Assembly (NCBI GenBank): GCA_030323305.1
Contig: CP106741.1
Location: forward strand, 749,001-813,000
Length of the DNA stretch: 64,000 nucleotides
Reading direction: 5' to 3'
Source of the DNA: Paenibacillus sp. CC-CFT747
GTDB taxonomy: Bacteria > Bacillota > Bacilli > Paenibacillales > NBRC-103111
This document shows, in pieces, positions 28,263 to 37,085 of this stretch. The position numbers were made by a program, and so were the translations under genes. How positions within the stretch are numbered: the stretch's first letter is position 1; the number at the start of each line of letters is the position of its first letter. Under the pieces are notes generated by a model. That model saw only the letters and a program-made list of their open reading frames with translations. It was not told where the DNA came from and did no database searches.

Positions 28263-28578
28263 AATTTTCGAATTGCAGAGCCAGCGTTTCGAACGGGACC
28301 GAAGACGCGAAGACCGAGCTGATCTCAATCATTTCCTTATCCGCCTTGGCAAACTTCTTGTCCTTCAGGTAATAGCCCCGCTCTCTTGCAAGCGTATACA
28401 CTTTGCAGAAGTGCTCCGCCGCCGAGACCGCCTTCTCTTCGTTATCGAAGGATTCCAGGGAATTTCCGAATCCCAGGGGATTCGATGATGCCTGTATGGT
28501 AAGCTCGTAATTATTCTGCCCTGTCTCGCACACCAGCAGCTCACTGTCAAAACATTTGATACGATGCTTGATCACCAT
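28261..28578 (-). CDS. Hypothetical protein, about 105 aa
   Basis: Not recognised. Start MVIKHRIKCFDSE is the best supported although its ribosome site (AGGCGGTGG) is unusual; upstream in-frame codons lack a better one. Soluble, mixed alpha/beta: LLVCETGQNNYELTIQASSN, then a helix EEKAVSAAEHFCKVYTLARE and a basic stretch KDKKFAKADKE. The sequence ends in its own double terminator. It lies upstream of sigB on the same strand order and may be stress related, but nothing in it shows that. Confidence 0.55.
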   Translation of the reverse strand: MVIKHRIKCFDSELLVCETGQNNYELTIQASSNPLGFGNSLESFDNEEKAVSAAEHFCKVYTLARERGYYLKDKKFAKADKEMIEISSVFASSVPFETLALQFEN

Positions 28579-28762
28579 GCCAGCCACCGCCTTTTTAAGA
28601 TAGCTTACTTTCGTATTATGTATTACCCCGTGGGCACCCCGGATGAAACAGGCGGCTTTCAAGTATCCCCGGGACCAAGGATAAACGGTATCGCCGCCCT
28701 TCTGGACGTGCACGTTTACCGAGGCGGAGAGCTGCTTGGAGGCTATACTTTCGGACACACCA

Positions 28763-28790
28763 AAAAAAGCACGTCCGATAGACGTGCTTT
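28763..28790 (-). terminator. Terminator after sigB
   Basis: Stem AAAGCACGTC / GACGTGCTTT, loop CGATA, followed by seven T on the minus strand, immediately after the sigB stop. Confidence 0.9.
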
Positions 28791-28791
28791 C

Positions 28792-29568
28792 TCAGCTGTC
28801 TATCCCTTTCTTCTCGGATAGATGCTCTTTCAGCTTCTCGATCGCCCGCTTCTGGATGCGGGATACGCTCATCTGCGAAATGCCGAGCGCCTGCGCGATG
28901 GTGCGCTGGGACTGGCCTTCGCTGTAGGCCATCATCAGCACTTTCTTCTCCTCTTCCTTCAGGTGAACGAAAGCCTGCTGCAGGTCCATTCTCATCTCGA
29001 CGGTATGGTAATCATCCACATCTCCGCCGATGAGATCCCCGATCGTCGCGCTTCCCTCGTCGTTGGACAGGGGCGTATCGAGCGAGACATAGTTGTAGCA
29101 CTCCCGGCCGGCCAGAACCTCGATCGTTTCCTCTTGGGAAAGATCCAGGGCGACCGCGATTTCGTCGACATTCGGCGAGCGCTCCAGCTTCATGGTCAAG
29201 TCGTCGATGGTCTGCTGGATCAACAGCCCCTTCTCCTTGATGCGGCGCGGAACCTGAATGTACCAGGATTTATCCCGCAGAAAATTCTTCATGTGCCCGA
29301 TCAAGCTCTTCATCGCGTAGGCTTCGAATTGAATGCCGAGCGAGCTGTCGTAATGCTTAAACAGGCGCAGCAAAGACATCTGGCCGACCTGATACAAATC
29401 CTCGTACAGATCGGGCCGGTTGCGGGACATTTTTCCCGCGGCCATTTTGACTAGGGGCTCGTACTGCATCAGAAGGGAGGTGACAAGCTCCTCACAGTTC
29501 GTCTGCTGGTACTCTTTAATTTTTTGAATGATTTGGGAGTAATCCTGCATAGCCTGATTAGACTTCAT
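28792..29568 (-). CDS. sigB: RNA polymerase sigma-B factor
   Basis: 258-residue SigB/SigF-group sigma factor for the general stress response. Region 2 includes YEPLVKMAAGKMSRNRPDLYEDLYQVGQMSLLRLFKHYD; region 3 includes SWYIQVPRRIKEKGLL; region 4 has the HTH SQRTIAQALGISQMSVSRIQKRAIEKLKEHL. Overlaps the rsbW stop by ATGA, giving the classic rsbV-rsbW-sigB order. Unlike B. subtilis there is no rsbX after it. Autoregulated through the SigB promoter upstream of rsbV. Confidence 0.95.
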   Translation of the reverse strand: MKSNQAMQDYSQIIQKIKEYQQTNCEELVTSLLMQYEPLVKMAAGKMSRNRPDLYEDLYQVGQMSLLRLFKHYDSSLGIQFEAYAMKSLIGHMKNFLRDKSWYIQVPRRIKEKGLLIQQTIDDLTMKLERSPNVDEIAVALDLSQEETIEVLAGRECYNYVSLDTPLSNDEGSATIGDLIGGDVDDYHTVEMRMDLQQAFVHLKEEEKKVLMMAYSEGQSQRTIAQALGISQMSVSRIQKRAIEKLKEHLSEKKGIDS

Positions 29569-30014
29569 GCCATTTCCTCATTCCTTTGAAGAAACTTAGT
29601 CAGGACGACTTCGGTTCCGGAGTTGGTGAACACCTGAACCTCGTCCATCAGAGCTTGCATCATGTAGATTCCGAGACCTCCCGCGTTGATTTCATCCAGC
29701 TGCTTGTCATGGAGGGAAGCGGCCTTGCTTTCCTTGAGCTGATAATCGAAGCTGTTGCCTTCGTCCTTGACGGAAATGCGGATCCCGTTGTCCGTCCCTT
29801 CGAATTTCACCTCCATGGAGCCTTTCTCAAGTCCACGGTAAGCATGAAGGACCGCGTTGTTGCAGGCCTCCGCTACGGCCACCTTCATATCCTCGATTTC
29901 CTCATAGGAGAATCCCCATTTGGTGGCGATTCCGTACAAAGTCAGTCTGACAATATCAACAAAATCCGCATCGGCGGGTACGGTTAAGCATACCGTTTGG
30001 TTGTCAAGTTTCAT
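29565..30014 (-). CDS. rsbW: Anti-sigma-B factor, serine kinase
   Basis: 149 residues. GHKL-type kinase that binds and silences SigB and phosphorylates RsbV. The ATP site is visible in VAVAEACNNAVLHAYRG (N box), SVKDEGNSFDYQL (G1-like) and INAGGLGIYMMQALMDEV (G2-like). Start ATG overlaps the rsbV stop, and its own stop overlaps the sigB start, so the three are translationally coupled to keep the partners in balance. Confidence 0.95.
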   Translation of the reverse strand: MKLDNQTVCLTVPADADFVDIVRLTLYGIATKWGFSYEEIEDMKVAVAEACNNAVLHAYRGLEKGSMEVKFEGTDNGIRISVKDEGNSFDYQLKESKAASLHDKQLDEINAGGLGIYMMQALMDEVQVFTNSGTEVVLTKFLQRNEEMA

Positions 30015-30370
30015 ATGATATCCTCTTTCCTTTCCACCGAAGACTTTCCGGAATTAGGGAGCAGGTATTGGGTTATGCCCGTAATATCGAACAAGCGTTG
30101 GATTTTGGAAGGAATCTCCGCTACATGGAAGGAGGCTCCCAGAGCATCGCGCTGTTTCAGGATAAGAATAATGATCCCGATTCCGGTGCTGTCTATATAT
30201 TTAAGGTCCTTTAAATTTAAAATAAGGCCTCTGCCCGTCTGGTTCACGTAGGGCTCCAAGTCCGCCCGCATTTCGGGTGCCATGGACAAGTCCAGCTCCC
30301 CGTGCAGGTAAACTGTTATCGTGTCGGCCGATACTTCCTTTGTGACATAGAACTTCTTCTCTGCGTTCAT
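30011..30370 (-). CDS. rsbV: Anti-anti-sigma factor
   Basis: 119-residue STAS-domain protein. When unphosphorylated it binds RsbW and frees SigB. The phosphorylated serine lies in LKDLKYIDSTGIGIIILIL (DSTGIG, about residues 50-56 of the mature reading). Start ATG 30370 follows GGGAGG; the longer frame begins with a TTG inside that ribosome site and was rejected. The C-terminal tail (LLPNSGKSSVERKEDII) is a little longer than in B. subtilis RsbV. Confidence 0.93.
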   Translation of the reverse strand: MNAEKKFYVTKEVSADTITVYLHGELDLSMAPEMRADLEPYVNQTGRGLILNLKDLKYIDSTGIGIIILILKQRDALGASFHVAEIPSKIQRLFDITGITQYLLPNSGKSSVERKEDII

Positions 30371-30417
30371 TTGGTTTCCTCCCGCCAAAATAACCTATTT
30401 GGACAACTATATATGTA

Positions 30418-30443
30418 TTACCCGAACGGCCTGTCCCTGAAAC
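30418..30443 (-). promoter_or_regulatory. SigB promoter of rsbV-rsbW-sigB
   Basis: Minus strand GTTTCA, 14 bases, GGGTAA, 48 bases before the rsbV start. Gives positive autoregulation of the stress operon. Confidence 0.88.
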
Positions 30444-30481
30444 AAGGAAAAAAACGGCATCTTCCGGTCTCCTTCTGCAAG

Positions 30482-30512
30482 AAAAAAGGCGCCGGCTGCC
30501 CGGCACCTTCCC
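30482..30512 (-). terminator. Terminator after the DUF948 gene
   Basis: Stem AAGGCGCCGG / CCGGCACCTT around a short loop; on the minus strand six T follow. It also separates that gene from the rsbV promoter. Confidence 0.75.
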
Positions 30513-30554
30513 CATTCTTCCTCGCCTCCGCGCTCCCCTGCCGCCTGAAAGGCT

Positions 30555-31007
30555 TTAGTGGCGGGCGGCTTCTTTCGACATGCGGTAAACCTTAATCCGC
30601 TGCCAGATATCGTAGATGGAGCTTGCCCAGTTGATGGCCTTGTACACCTTCTTGTCCTCGGTCTGATTGACCTCGGCCAGGTTGCTCGTTACATTGCTGC
30701 GGAACCGGTTCGATACTTGACGGAGTGACGAGGTGACGCCTTCTAACGTGTCGCCTACGTTCTCCACGGTACCGAAGAGAGAATCCAGAGCCTTCATCTT
30801 CGTCCGCACGTCCATCGTAATCTGATTCGTGTTGCGGATAAGCCCCTTTACCTCGGCGCTTACATCGTTCAGCTCCCGCTGAACCTGGTTGATGGTTTGG
30901 TTCGTATCCTTAAGGGACTCCTGCACCGTATGTAAGGTACGGATGAGGAAGAAGACCAGCACTGCAAAAGCAAGTGCGATAATTGCAACACTAATTTGCC
31001 ATATCAT
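30555..31007 (-). CDS. DUF948 (YtxG-like) general stress protein
   Basis: 150 residues. N-terminal membrane helix (residues 4-24, ISVAIIALAFAVLVFFLIRTL), then a long coiled coil with heptad pattern (QESLKDTNQTINQVQRELNDVSAEVKGLI and following, shown here in part) typical of DUF948 proteins, and a basic C-terminus (YRMSKEAARH). Its own SigB promoter lies 58-83 bases upstream. Function in the family is unknown; probably a membrane-attached stress protein. Confidence 0.8.
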   Translation of the reverse strand: MIWQISVAIIALAFAVLVFFLIRTLHTVQESLKDTNQTINQVQRELNDVSAEVKGLIRNTNQITMDVRTKMKALDSLFGTVENVGDTLEGVTSSLRQVSNRFRSNVTSNLAEVNQTEDKKVYKAINWASSIYDIWQRIKVYRMSKEAARH

Positions 31008-31064
31008 GTTAACGCCTCCCTGGATGGTTTGTCGCGGTGGGATACCGCGTTCCTTGCCTATTTG

Positions 31065-31090
31065 TTACCCGGTTCCCCGCACCCTGAAAC
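31065..31090 (-). promoter_or_regulatory. SigB promoter of the DUF948 gene
   Basis: Minus strand GTTTCA, 14 bases, GGGTAA. Same architecture as the rsbV promoter. Confidence 0.87.
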
Positions 31091-31125
31091 AAGGAAGCGG
31101 CCTTTCGGCACACCTCTGTCCCGCC

Positions 31126-31151
31126 GTTTAATTCCTGTGCTAATTGGGTAA
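31126..31151 (+). promoter_or_regulatory. SigB promoter of dps
   Basis: GTTTAA, 14 bases, GGGTAA, 88 bases before the dps start. It lies back to back with the DUF948 SigB promoter, only 36 bases away. Confidence 0.87.
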
Positions 31152-31239
31152 ACAAACATAGAGACTTCGGCCTGGGGACGAGAGCTCCCCAAGGCACGAG
31201 AAGCCTATTTCCCCTATCCCAAAGGAGGCACAACCTTAC

Positions 31240-31722
31240 ATGGCCACAACAACCAAAACCAAAAACAGCGCGGTCGTCGAAGTTCTGAACAAGCAGGTAG
31301 CCAACTGGTCGGTGATGTTCATCAAGCTTCACAACTACCATTGGTACATTACCGGGGAGAACTTCTTCACCCTTCATGTCAAGCTGGAGGAGCTGTACAA
31401 CGAAGCGAGCGTTCATCTCGATGAAATCGCCGAGCGCATTCTGGCTCTCCGGGGCAAACCGGTGGCGACGATGAAGGAATGCCTGTCCCTCTCTTCCGTT
31501 AAAGAAGCTACCGGCAAGGAAGATGCTACGCAAATGGTGGCTCAAGTGGTCGAGGACTTCGAGCTCATCTCCACGGAGCTTCACGAGGGAATCGAGGTAG
31601 CCGAGGAAGCGAAGGACAGCCGCACCGCGGATATGCTGACTCAGATTCAGACTTCTCTGGAGAAGCATTCCTGGATGCTCGCCGCCTTCCTTGGCGAAAA
31701 GCCCAATCCTCCTATCGAATAA
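31240..31722 (+). CDS. dps: Dps-family DNA-protecting ferritin-like protein
   Basis: 160 residues. Forms a dodecamer that oxidises and stores iron and shields DNA from peroxide. Ferroxidase ligands are visible: [44 protein letters not shown] contains the conserved His/Asp/Glu pattern (HNYHW, then H and DEIAER). Ribosome site AAAGGAGG. SigB promoter upstream, as for the stress-induced dps of B. subtilis. Followed by a terminator. Confidence 0.93.
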   Translation: MATTTKTKNSAVVEVLNKQVANWSVMFIKLHNYHWYITGENFFTLHVKLEELYNEASVHLDEIAERILALRGKPVATMKECLSLSSVKEATGKEDATQMVAQVVEDFELISTELHEGIEVAEEAKDSRTADMLTQIQTSLEKHSWMLAAFLGEKPNPPIE

Positions 31723-31738
31723 GGGCAGCCGCCCGTTA

Positions 31739-31788
31739 GAAGAGGGATCCCCAAGCCATGAAACGGGCTGAGGGATCCCCTCTTTTTT
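31739..31788 (+). terminator. Terminator after dps
   Basis: Long stem AGAGGGATCCCC / GAGGGATCCCCTCT with inner AAGCC / GGGCT pairs, then TTTTTT. Confidence 0.85.
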
Positions 31789-31884
31789 ATTTTGGACAAC
31801 AAAAAACCTTTCCTTGTTAAAATGGCTGATTCGCCAACCATTAACGTTTAGGAGAGGTTTTGGTTTGCTCTATTTTTTCCCTGC

Positions 31885-32334
31885 TCACGCTCCAGGATTG
31901 ACGGCGGTCAAATACTTCGTGAGCACCACGCGGGTGCCTACTCCGCTTACCACTTCCACCTTGTCCATCAGAGCCTGCATCAAATAAATGCCAAGCCCAC
32001 CTGCGGAAATCTGCTCCAGCTCTTTGTTATGATGTGCGGACAAATCCTTAGCCTGGTCCTCATAATCAAAGCTCTTGCCTTGGTCGCTGATCGTGATGGC
32101 AAGCTCCGTATCCTTCATTTCGAACTCCAGATCGATGCTTCCGCTCTCCCGGTTCGGATAGGCATGCAGCACGGAATTGTTGCACGCTTCGGCTACCGCG
32201 ACCTTCATGTCCTCGATGTCCTCATAGGAGAAGCCCATCTTGTTGGCTATACCGTAAAGCGAGAGCCTGGCAATGTCAATGTATTCCGCTCTGGCGGGAA
32301 TCGTCAGCTTAACGATCTTCCGGAAGGGCTGCAT
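31885..32334 (-). CDS. Second RsbW-like anti-sigma kinase
   Basis: 149 residues, clearly a paralogue of the sigB-linked RsbW: both have the block FSYE-IEDMKVAVAEACNN and the end SAGGLGIYLMQALMDKVEV. The GHKL N box (VAEACNNSVLHAY) and G boxes (TISDQGKSFDY, ISAGGLGIYLMQ) are intact, so kinase activity is likely. Its start ATG overlaps the stop of the second rsbV gene by one base. No sigma gene follows. It may act on SigB as a second brake or control another target. Confidence 0.88.
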   Translation of the reverse strand: MQPFRKIVKLTIPARAEYIDIARLSLYGIANKMGFSYEDIEDMKVAVAEACNNSVLHAYPNRESGSIDLEFEMKDTELAITISDQGKSFDYEDQAKDLSAHHNKELEQISAGGLGIYLMQALMDKVEVVSGVGTRVVLTKYLTAVNPGA

Positions 32335-32684
32335 TACATTCCATCCGCCTTTACTGTAGTTTGGGGGTCTCCCTCCACGGAAAGAAATTTGGTGATCCCG
32401 GTCAGGTCGAACAGCTTCTGGATTTTGGCCGGCACCTCCTGAATGGTGAAAGGAAGCTTACGTTCGTTACGTGCCTTCAGGATGAAGATCAGAATGCCCA
32501 TTCCCGTACTGTCTATGTAAGCCAGTTCCTTCAGGTTCAAGACAATAGACTTCGGAGAATCGATCAACGGCTCCAGCACCGAACGGAAGTACACGGCCAT
32601 GGCCAAATCGAGTTCCCCTTTCATATAAAGGATAGTGCTATTTTCCGTTTCTTTGGTTTGAACGTTAAATTTTTTGCGGTCCAC
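32334..32684 (-). CDS. Second RsbV-like anti-anti-sigma factor
   Basis: 116 residues, STAS domain with the phospho-serine motif in LKELAYIDSTGMGILIFIL, matching DSTGIG in the first RsbV. Similar ends: VPAKIQKLFDLTGITKFL versus IPSKIQRLFDITGITQYL. Forms a two-gene unit with the second rsbW. I see no SigB-type promoter before it; an extended -10 (TGCTAATAA) on the minus strand suggests housekeeping transcription. Confidence 0.88.
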   Translation of the reverse strand: MDRKKFNVQTKETENSTILYMKGELDLAMAVYFRSVLEPLIDSPKSIVLNLKELAYIDSTGMGILIFILKARNERKLPFTIQEVPAKIQKLFDLTGITKFLSVEGDPQTTVKADGM

Positions 32685-32821
32685 TGAACGGTCACCTCAT
32701 CCAAATTAGTATTATTAGCATACCAAATCCCGTGAGAAATATCACGTAAAAGCACGATTCATGCCACTTCATTTAGTGTAATAGTAGGTACGAAGCACAA
32801 CAAATACAGGAGGGGATCAAA

Positions 32822-32986
32822 ATGGATCAGCGCCGAGATATTGAAGTCGATCAAACCCAAACCAAGGTAGAAAGAAAATCGGATTCGAGCCTGGTGGCCT
32901 CCACCTTTATCAAGTACCTGGCTTACGTGGTCATCTTCTTCGGAGCTCTCTACTTCCTAGTCCGGTACGTCTTCCCAATGTTCTAA
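32822..32986 (+). CDS. Small single-span membrane protein, 54 aa
   Basis: ATG after GGAGG (spacing eight). Polar N-terminus (MDQRRDIEVDQTQTKVERKS) and one helix near residues 27-50 (FIKYLAYVVIFFGALYFLVRY). Followed at once by a good terminator, so it is a complete one-gene unit. Unrecognised. Similar small membrane proteins are common beside stress genes in Paenibacillaceae (recollection, not checked). Confidence 0.7.
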   Translation: MDQRRDIEVDQTQTKVERKSDSSLVASTFIKYLAYVVIFFGALYFLVRYVFPMF

Positions 32987-32993
32987 GCAAAAG

Positions 32994-33015
32994 AGCGGCC
33001 GTAAGGCCGTTTTTC
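32994..33015 (+). terminator. Terminator after the 54-aa membrane protein gene
   Basis: Stem CGGCC / GGCCG, loop GTAA, then TTTTT. Confidence 0.8.
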
Positions 33016-33074
33016 TTTGGCCCATTTCGGCAAATGGCCCGCACCCTAGGCAAACGGCTTGAACAAGCAGTTCG

Positions 33075-33107
33075 AAGGGACTGTTGATTGACTCTCAACA
33101 GTCCCTT
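33075..33107. terminator. Perfect 13-bp hairpin after the secreted-protein gene
   Basis: AAGGGACTGTTGA / TCAACAGTCCCTT with a seven-base loop. No T-run follows on either strand; it lies six bases after the restored stop of the leftward gene, so it is probably a terminator or RNA-stability hairpin. Confidence 0.55.
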
Positions 33108-33112
33108 ATGGC

Positions 33113-33645
33113 TCATGTGTTGGACATGGGATAGTAGGTGATTCGGGTGATCCGGCTTTCCGCTACATTCAGGTACACCTTGATCAGCATCTCCCCCGTT
33201 GGTAAACGAGACCGTCCTCCGCCGTATAATCCGGATTCCCCAAGGCTTGGCGAATCGATTCCGGATTAATCGCTACCTCCACACCGTCGATAGCCACCGT
33301 ACCCGCTTCCGCCGGTATGGTCAGGCGGCTGACCGTTCCCTGGTCCAAATCCACGCTCATATACCCGTATTCATAGGTTTCCACCCCGGTTAGGAAAGGA
33401 TCCTTCGTGATATCCGCCGGAATGCCCAGCTTGTCTACCACGCCGCGGCGGGTGTCCTCCAACGTAACCCCGTTTACCGATTGAAACGTAAAAGCTTTAT
33501 GAACCGGGCGGCTGACTACAGAGGCGTGAGAGACTTCCGTCTTCGGTATGTCCACCGCCGGATTGCCATCCGCCGTTGGTCCGGCGTAACTCCCCGCTGC
33601 GGTCAACCCGCCGAAAAGAACGGCTGTCGCTATCCATCTGTTCAT
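33113..33645 (-). CDS. Secreted hypothetical protein, frame break
   Basis: About 178 residues. Signal peptide MNRWIATAVLFGGLTAAGSYA, start after GGGAGGGG. Mature part: FQSVNGVTLEDTRRGVVDKLGIPADITKDPF, then YEYGYMSVDLDQGTVSRLTIPAEAGTVAIDGVEV. The frame changes at a C5 run (33193-33197); the restored end is MLIKVYLNVAESRITRITYYPMSNT. The pattern of a DTR-GV-KLGIP stretch followed by LTIP and I-P-I-Q-LG-PDY resembles an internal duplication of one small fold. Not matched to a named family. Confidence 0.65.
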
Positions 33646-33949
33646 CTTGACCCCTCCCCGTAATCTGGTTGCGTCTGTCGGCTCCTGCTTTGTTCGGGAG
33701 CTTGTCGTTAGTGGCAGCCGGTTAACGGAAGGAAACGCTGGGTAATGGTCGTTCCACACCTAACACAAAGTAAAGCCTTCCGGAAAGGAGGTCAGCTGCA
33801 GCCTCCCTTTGCCTTATGAATGATTAACCTTTTTAAGGTTCTCTGAACCAGGCGGGAGCGCTTTTTTCCTAATTCCGGAGTGATCAGGGCCGCATCGGGT
33901 TACACTAACCTGCAGCACAAGCGAGCTTACCAGAAAGGATGAAAGAAGG
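33646..33949. other. Intergenic region with hairpins
   Basis: Holds a candidate SigB promoter (33720-33745), a small hairpin AAAGGAGG / CCTCCCTTT (33784-33806) and AACCTTTTTAAGGTT (33827 onwards). No ORF with a ribosome site. It could be a long leader of the dehydrogenase gene or contain a small RNA. Confidence 0.4.
33720..33745 (+). promoter_or_regulatory. Candidate SigB promoter upstream of the SDR gene
   Basis: GGTTAA, 14 bases, GGGTAA: one mismatch in the -35 box against the other sites here and the same spacing. It is about 205 bases before the SDR start, which would give a long leader. Confidence 0.45.
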
Positions 33950-34744
33950 ATGAATGCTGCTAAACGCGTAGAAGGCAAGGTGGCGGTCGTAACCGGCGGA
34001 GGGTCGGGGATCGGACGGGCCGCGGCCCTTAAGCTGGCGGCCCATGGAGCCAAGGTGTGTCTCGTGGACCGCGTCATGGAGAATGCCGAGAAGGTTCAGC
34101 GCCAAATCGAGCAGGCGGGCGGAACCGCTCACGCGGTCGAGGTTGACGTCGCCAAGTCGGACCAGCTGGATAAGGCCATCCAGGATACGGTCGACCGCTG
34201 GGGCCGGCTGGACATTGTGTTTGCCAATGCGGGGATTAACGGGACCATCGGACCGATTGAGAATATGACGGAGAACGATTGGAACAGCACGATCGATATT
34301 AACCTGAAAGGGACCTACTTCACGGTCCGTCATGCCATACCCCACTTGAAAGACAAGGGCGGAAGCATTATCATCACGAGCTCGATTAACGGCAACCGGG
34401 TGTTCTCCAATTTCGGGTTCAGCATATACAGCACCAGTAAAGCCGGGCAGGTGGCGTTCATGCAGATGGCTGCCCTGGAGCTCGCACAGTACAAGGTCCG
34501 CGTCAACGCCATATGCCCGGGGGCCATCGCCACCAACATCGGGAAGAATACCCACCCTACCCCCGATTTGAAGGAAATCCAGATCCCCGTGGAGTTCCCG
34601 GAGGGAGATCAGCCTCTGCAGGAAGGGCCCGGCTCGGCGGAGCAGGTAGCCGATCTTGTGCTGTTTCTGGCTTCGGACGAATCGTTCCACATTACCGGCA
34701 CCTCCGTTTATATCGACGGCGGGGAATCCCTTCTGCATGGGTAA
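33950..34744 (+). CDS. Short-chain dehydrogenase/reductase
   Basis: 264 residues, classical SDR with Rossmann fold. Cofactor motif TGGGSGIG (about 15-22), NAG at about 93-95 (FANAGINGTIG), catalytic Ser in IIITSSINGNRVF, and YSTSK (Tyr/Lys, about 164-168). Ends with HITGTSVYIDGGESLL as usual. An acidic residue after strand 2 (CLVDR) favours NAD over NADP. Substrate unknown. SDRs of this type are among SigB-controlled genes in B. subtilis (for example ydaD, yhdF), and a weak SigB-like promoter lies upstream. Confidence 0.88.
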   Translation: MNAAKRVEGKVAVVTGGGSGIGRAAALKLAAHGAKVCLVDRVMENAEKVQRQIEQAGGTAHAVEVDVAKSDQLDKAIQDTVDRWGRLDIVFANAGINGTIGPIENMTENDWNSTIDINLKGTYFTVRHAIPHLKDKGGSIIITSSINGNRVFSNFGFSIYSTSKAGQVAFMQMAALELAQYKVRVNAICPGAIATNIGKNTHPTPDLKEIQIPVEFPEGDQPLQEGPGSAEQVADLVLFLASDESFHITGTSVYIDGGESLLHG

Positions 34745-34771
34745 GAGGGTTTCCCCTCTTCAACGTCCAAT

Positions 34772-34812
34772 AAAGACGCCTCCTTATGATTCGCGCAGGA
34801 TGGCGTCTTTTG
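34772..34812 (+). terminator. Terminator after the SDR gene
   Basis: AAAGACGCC / GGCGTCTTT stem with additional CC/GG pairs around a long loop; TTTT and later TTTCTTTT follow. Convergent with glgD, so it may serve both. Confidence 0.7.
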
Positions 34813-34835
34813 GAATTTCTTTTCTCCCGCCCTGC

Positions 34836-35881
34836 TCAGCTGCAGGCAAAGAAAGGGCTTCCGGGCGTGCCGGCGATCCTCCTTCCCCGTTCCACATGGG
34901 TCCGCTGTTCCAGGATCACATTCTCCAGATACGAGTGGGGCTGAATGACGCATTGATCGAGAATGATGCTGTTGCGGATCACCGCCCCTTCTCCCACCTT
35001 CACGCCCGAATGAAGAATGCTGCTCTCCACCTGCCCTTCAATGATACATCCTCCTCCGACCAGGGAGTAGCGTACGGCAGGCCGTCCCCGATAATGGGCA
35101 GGCGGGCAATCCCCTGCCTTGGTTCGAATGGGAACGGGACCGCCGAACAGCCGGTTCCAGGCCAGCCGGTCGAGCAGGGAGAGGCTTTCCCGGTGATAGG
35201 CCGCTTCGGAATCAATGGACGGCCGTAAGCCTTTCATGGGGTAAGCGCATACATTTAGCTTGGCGAGCCTATGGAGAACGGCTTCGCGAAGCGTCTCTTC
35301 CCGTCCGTTCCCATAAGCTTCCTGCACCAGCTCGATAAACAGCGACCGTTTCATAAGCATCACGCCCGTCAGCCGCTCCTCCTCTTCCTGCACCCGGAAA
35401 GGCTCTCCCTCCCCGTCTGCCTCCTCCTCCATCCGGTACAGAACCGTAATGTCGGCATCCGCGCGCCCATGCGAGGTAATCATAGGCCGGAAGTCGAGAC
35501 TGCCGATCTCGCCGCCGGGCGCAATCAAGACAAGCGGCTGCGGGGCATCCTGCCAATGCTTCAGATGGCTGTGAAACCGGGCCACTTCGTGACGGGCGGT
35601 ATCCCATTCCCCGTTAACCGGAGGAAGAAGGGCAATCCCCCTCTTTTGCGGCCGAAGCCCCAATCCATTCCGTTGGCCAGATGATCCATCAAGGCCAGTG
35701 GATTCGGTCCCGCCATGACAAAAACCCGGGAAATTCCCGAGTGAGCCATGGAAGAAAGCATAAAATCAATAAGCCGGTAATGCCCGGCAAAAGGAACCGC
35801 CGAAAGACAGCGAGAACGGGTCAGCCCGTTAAGGCCGTCCCGTTCTTTGTATCCGTTTAGGATTCCCAATATATCGTTCAC
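34836..35881 (-). CDS. glgD: Glycogen biosynthesis protein GlgD, frame break
   Basis: ADP-glucose pyrophosphorylase-like regulatory partner of GlgC in Firmicutes. Probable start GTG 35881, two bases after the glgC stop ([21 protein letters not shown]). Nucleotidyltransferase part: [31 protein letters not shown]. At a C5 run (35637-35641) the frame changes (FGRKRG, then [18 protein letters not shown]). The left-handed beta-helix follows: [37 protein letters not shown]. In all about 349 residues. It lacks the full catalytic G-G-x-G-xRL start of GlgC, as GlgD proteins do. glgB and glgA are not in the window. Confidence 0.88.
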
Positions 35882-35883
35882 GG

Positions 35884-37085
35884 TTACCCGATCCTTTCCA
35901 GTAGACGCTGGTTGCGGCCGGCGAAAATTTTCGGCATTTTGTCGGAGGTGTCTTTGTACACCACTTCCTTCTCGCCGATGACGGTAATTTCCTTGCCTTC
36001 CAGATCTCCCACCACGGCACCGTCCCGGATGACCGTGCCTTCTCCGATAATCGCTTTGGAAAGAATGACGTTCTTGCCGATGACGACATTGGGCATAATG
36101 ATGCTGTCCCGAATAATACTTCCTTCTCCGATCTCCACCCCTGGAAGACGACCGAGCGGTCGACCTCTCCGTAAACCTGACAGCCGTCATTGATCATGGA
36201 CTGCCGGATGGAGGCGGTGGGCGCAATGAATTGCGGTCCAGGGCTTTGGCAGTTGGTGTAAAGCGGCCAGTCCGGGTGGTTCAGCGGGAAGCCGTTATCC
36301 GTGTCCAGCAGGTCCATGTGCGCTTCCCAGAGGCTGTCGATTGTGCCGACATCCTTCCAGTAGCCTTGGAACGGATAAGCGAACAGCTTGGCTCCGTGCT
36401 CAATCATGGCCGGAATAATATTTTTACCGAAATCGTTGCTCGACTCCGGTGTGTTGTCATCTCTAAGGAGAAAAGCCTTCAGAACATCCCAGTTGAAGAT
36501 GTAAATGCCCATGGAGGCCAAGTTGCTTTCCGGCTCGGCCGGCTTCTCCACGAATTCCGTTACTCTGTGCTGGCCGTCTGTGTTGAGGATACCGAATCGG
36601 CTGGCTTCCTCCCATTTGACCTCGATAACGGAAATGGTCGCATCCGCTTTACTGCTTTTATGGAAATCCAGCATTTTCCGGTAATCCATGTTGTAAATAT
36701 GATCTCCGGATATGATAAGTACGTACTGGGGGTTATACTGCTCCAGATAATTCAGGTTCTGATAAACGGCGTTGGCCGTTCCTGTGTAGAATCGGGTTTC
36801 CTTCTGGTCCGTGTAAGGGGCAAGCAGGGACACTCCCCCGTCGGGACGGTTCAAATCCCACGGGCTCCCGTTCCCGATATGCTGATTCAGCGCCATCGGC
36901 TGGTATTGGGTGAGCACGCCGACCGTGTCAATTCCTGAATTGACGCAGTTGCTGAGAGTAAAATCAATGATCCTGTACTTGCCTCCGAAATGGACAGCAG
37001 GCTTTGCGATATTCGTCGTCAGGACACCGAGCCTTTTGCCCTCTCCGCCTGCTAACAACATAGCCACGCACTCCGTTTGTTTCAT
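35884..37085 (-). CDS. glgC: Glucose-1-phosphate adenylyltransferase, frame break
   Basis: Makes ADP-glucose, the committed step of glycogen synthesis. Start ATG 37085 (AAAGGTG ribosome site). Motifs: [91 protein letters not shown]. At a G4 run near 36143 the frame changes (SVVFQG, then [21 protein letters not shown]), and the beta-helix runs to [13 protein letters not shown]. The joined product is about 400 residues. As written, the first frame runs on into a 70-residue nonsense tail overlapping glgD, another sign of an indel error. Confidence 0.92.
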
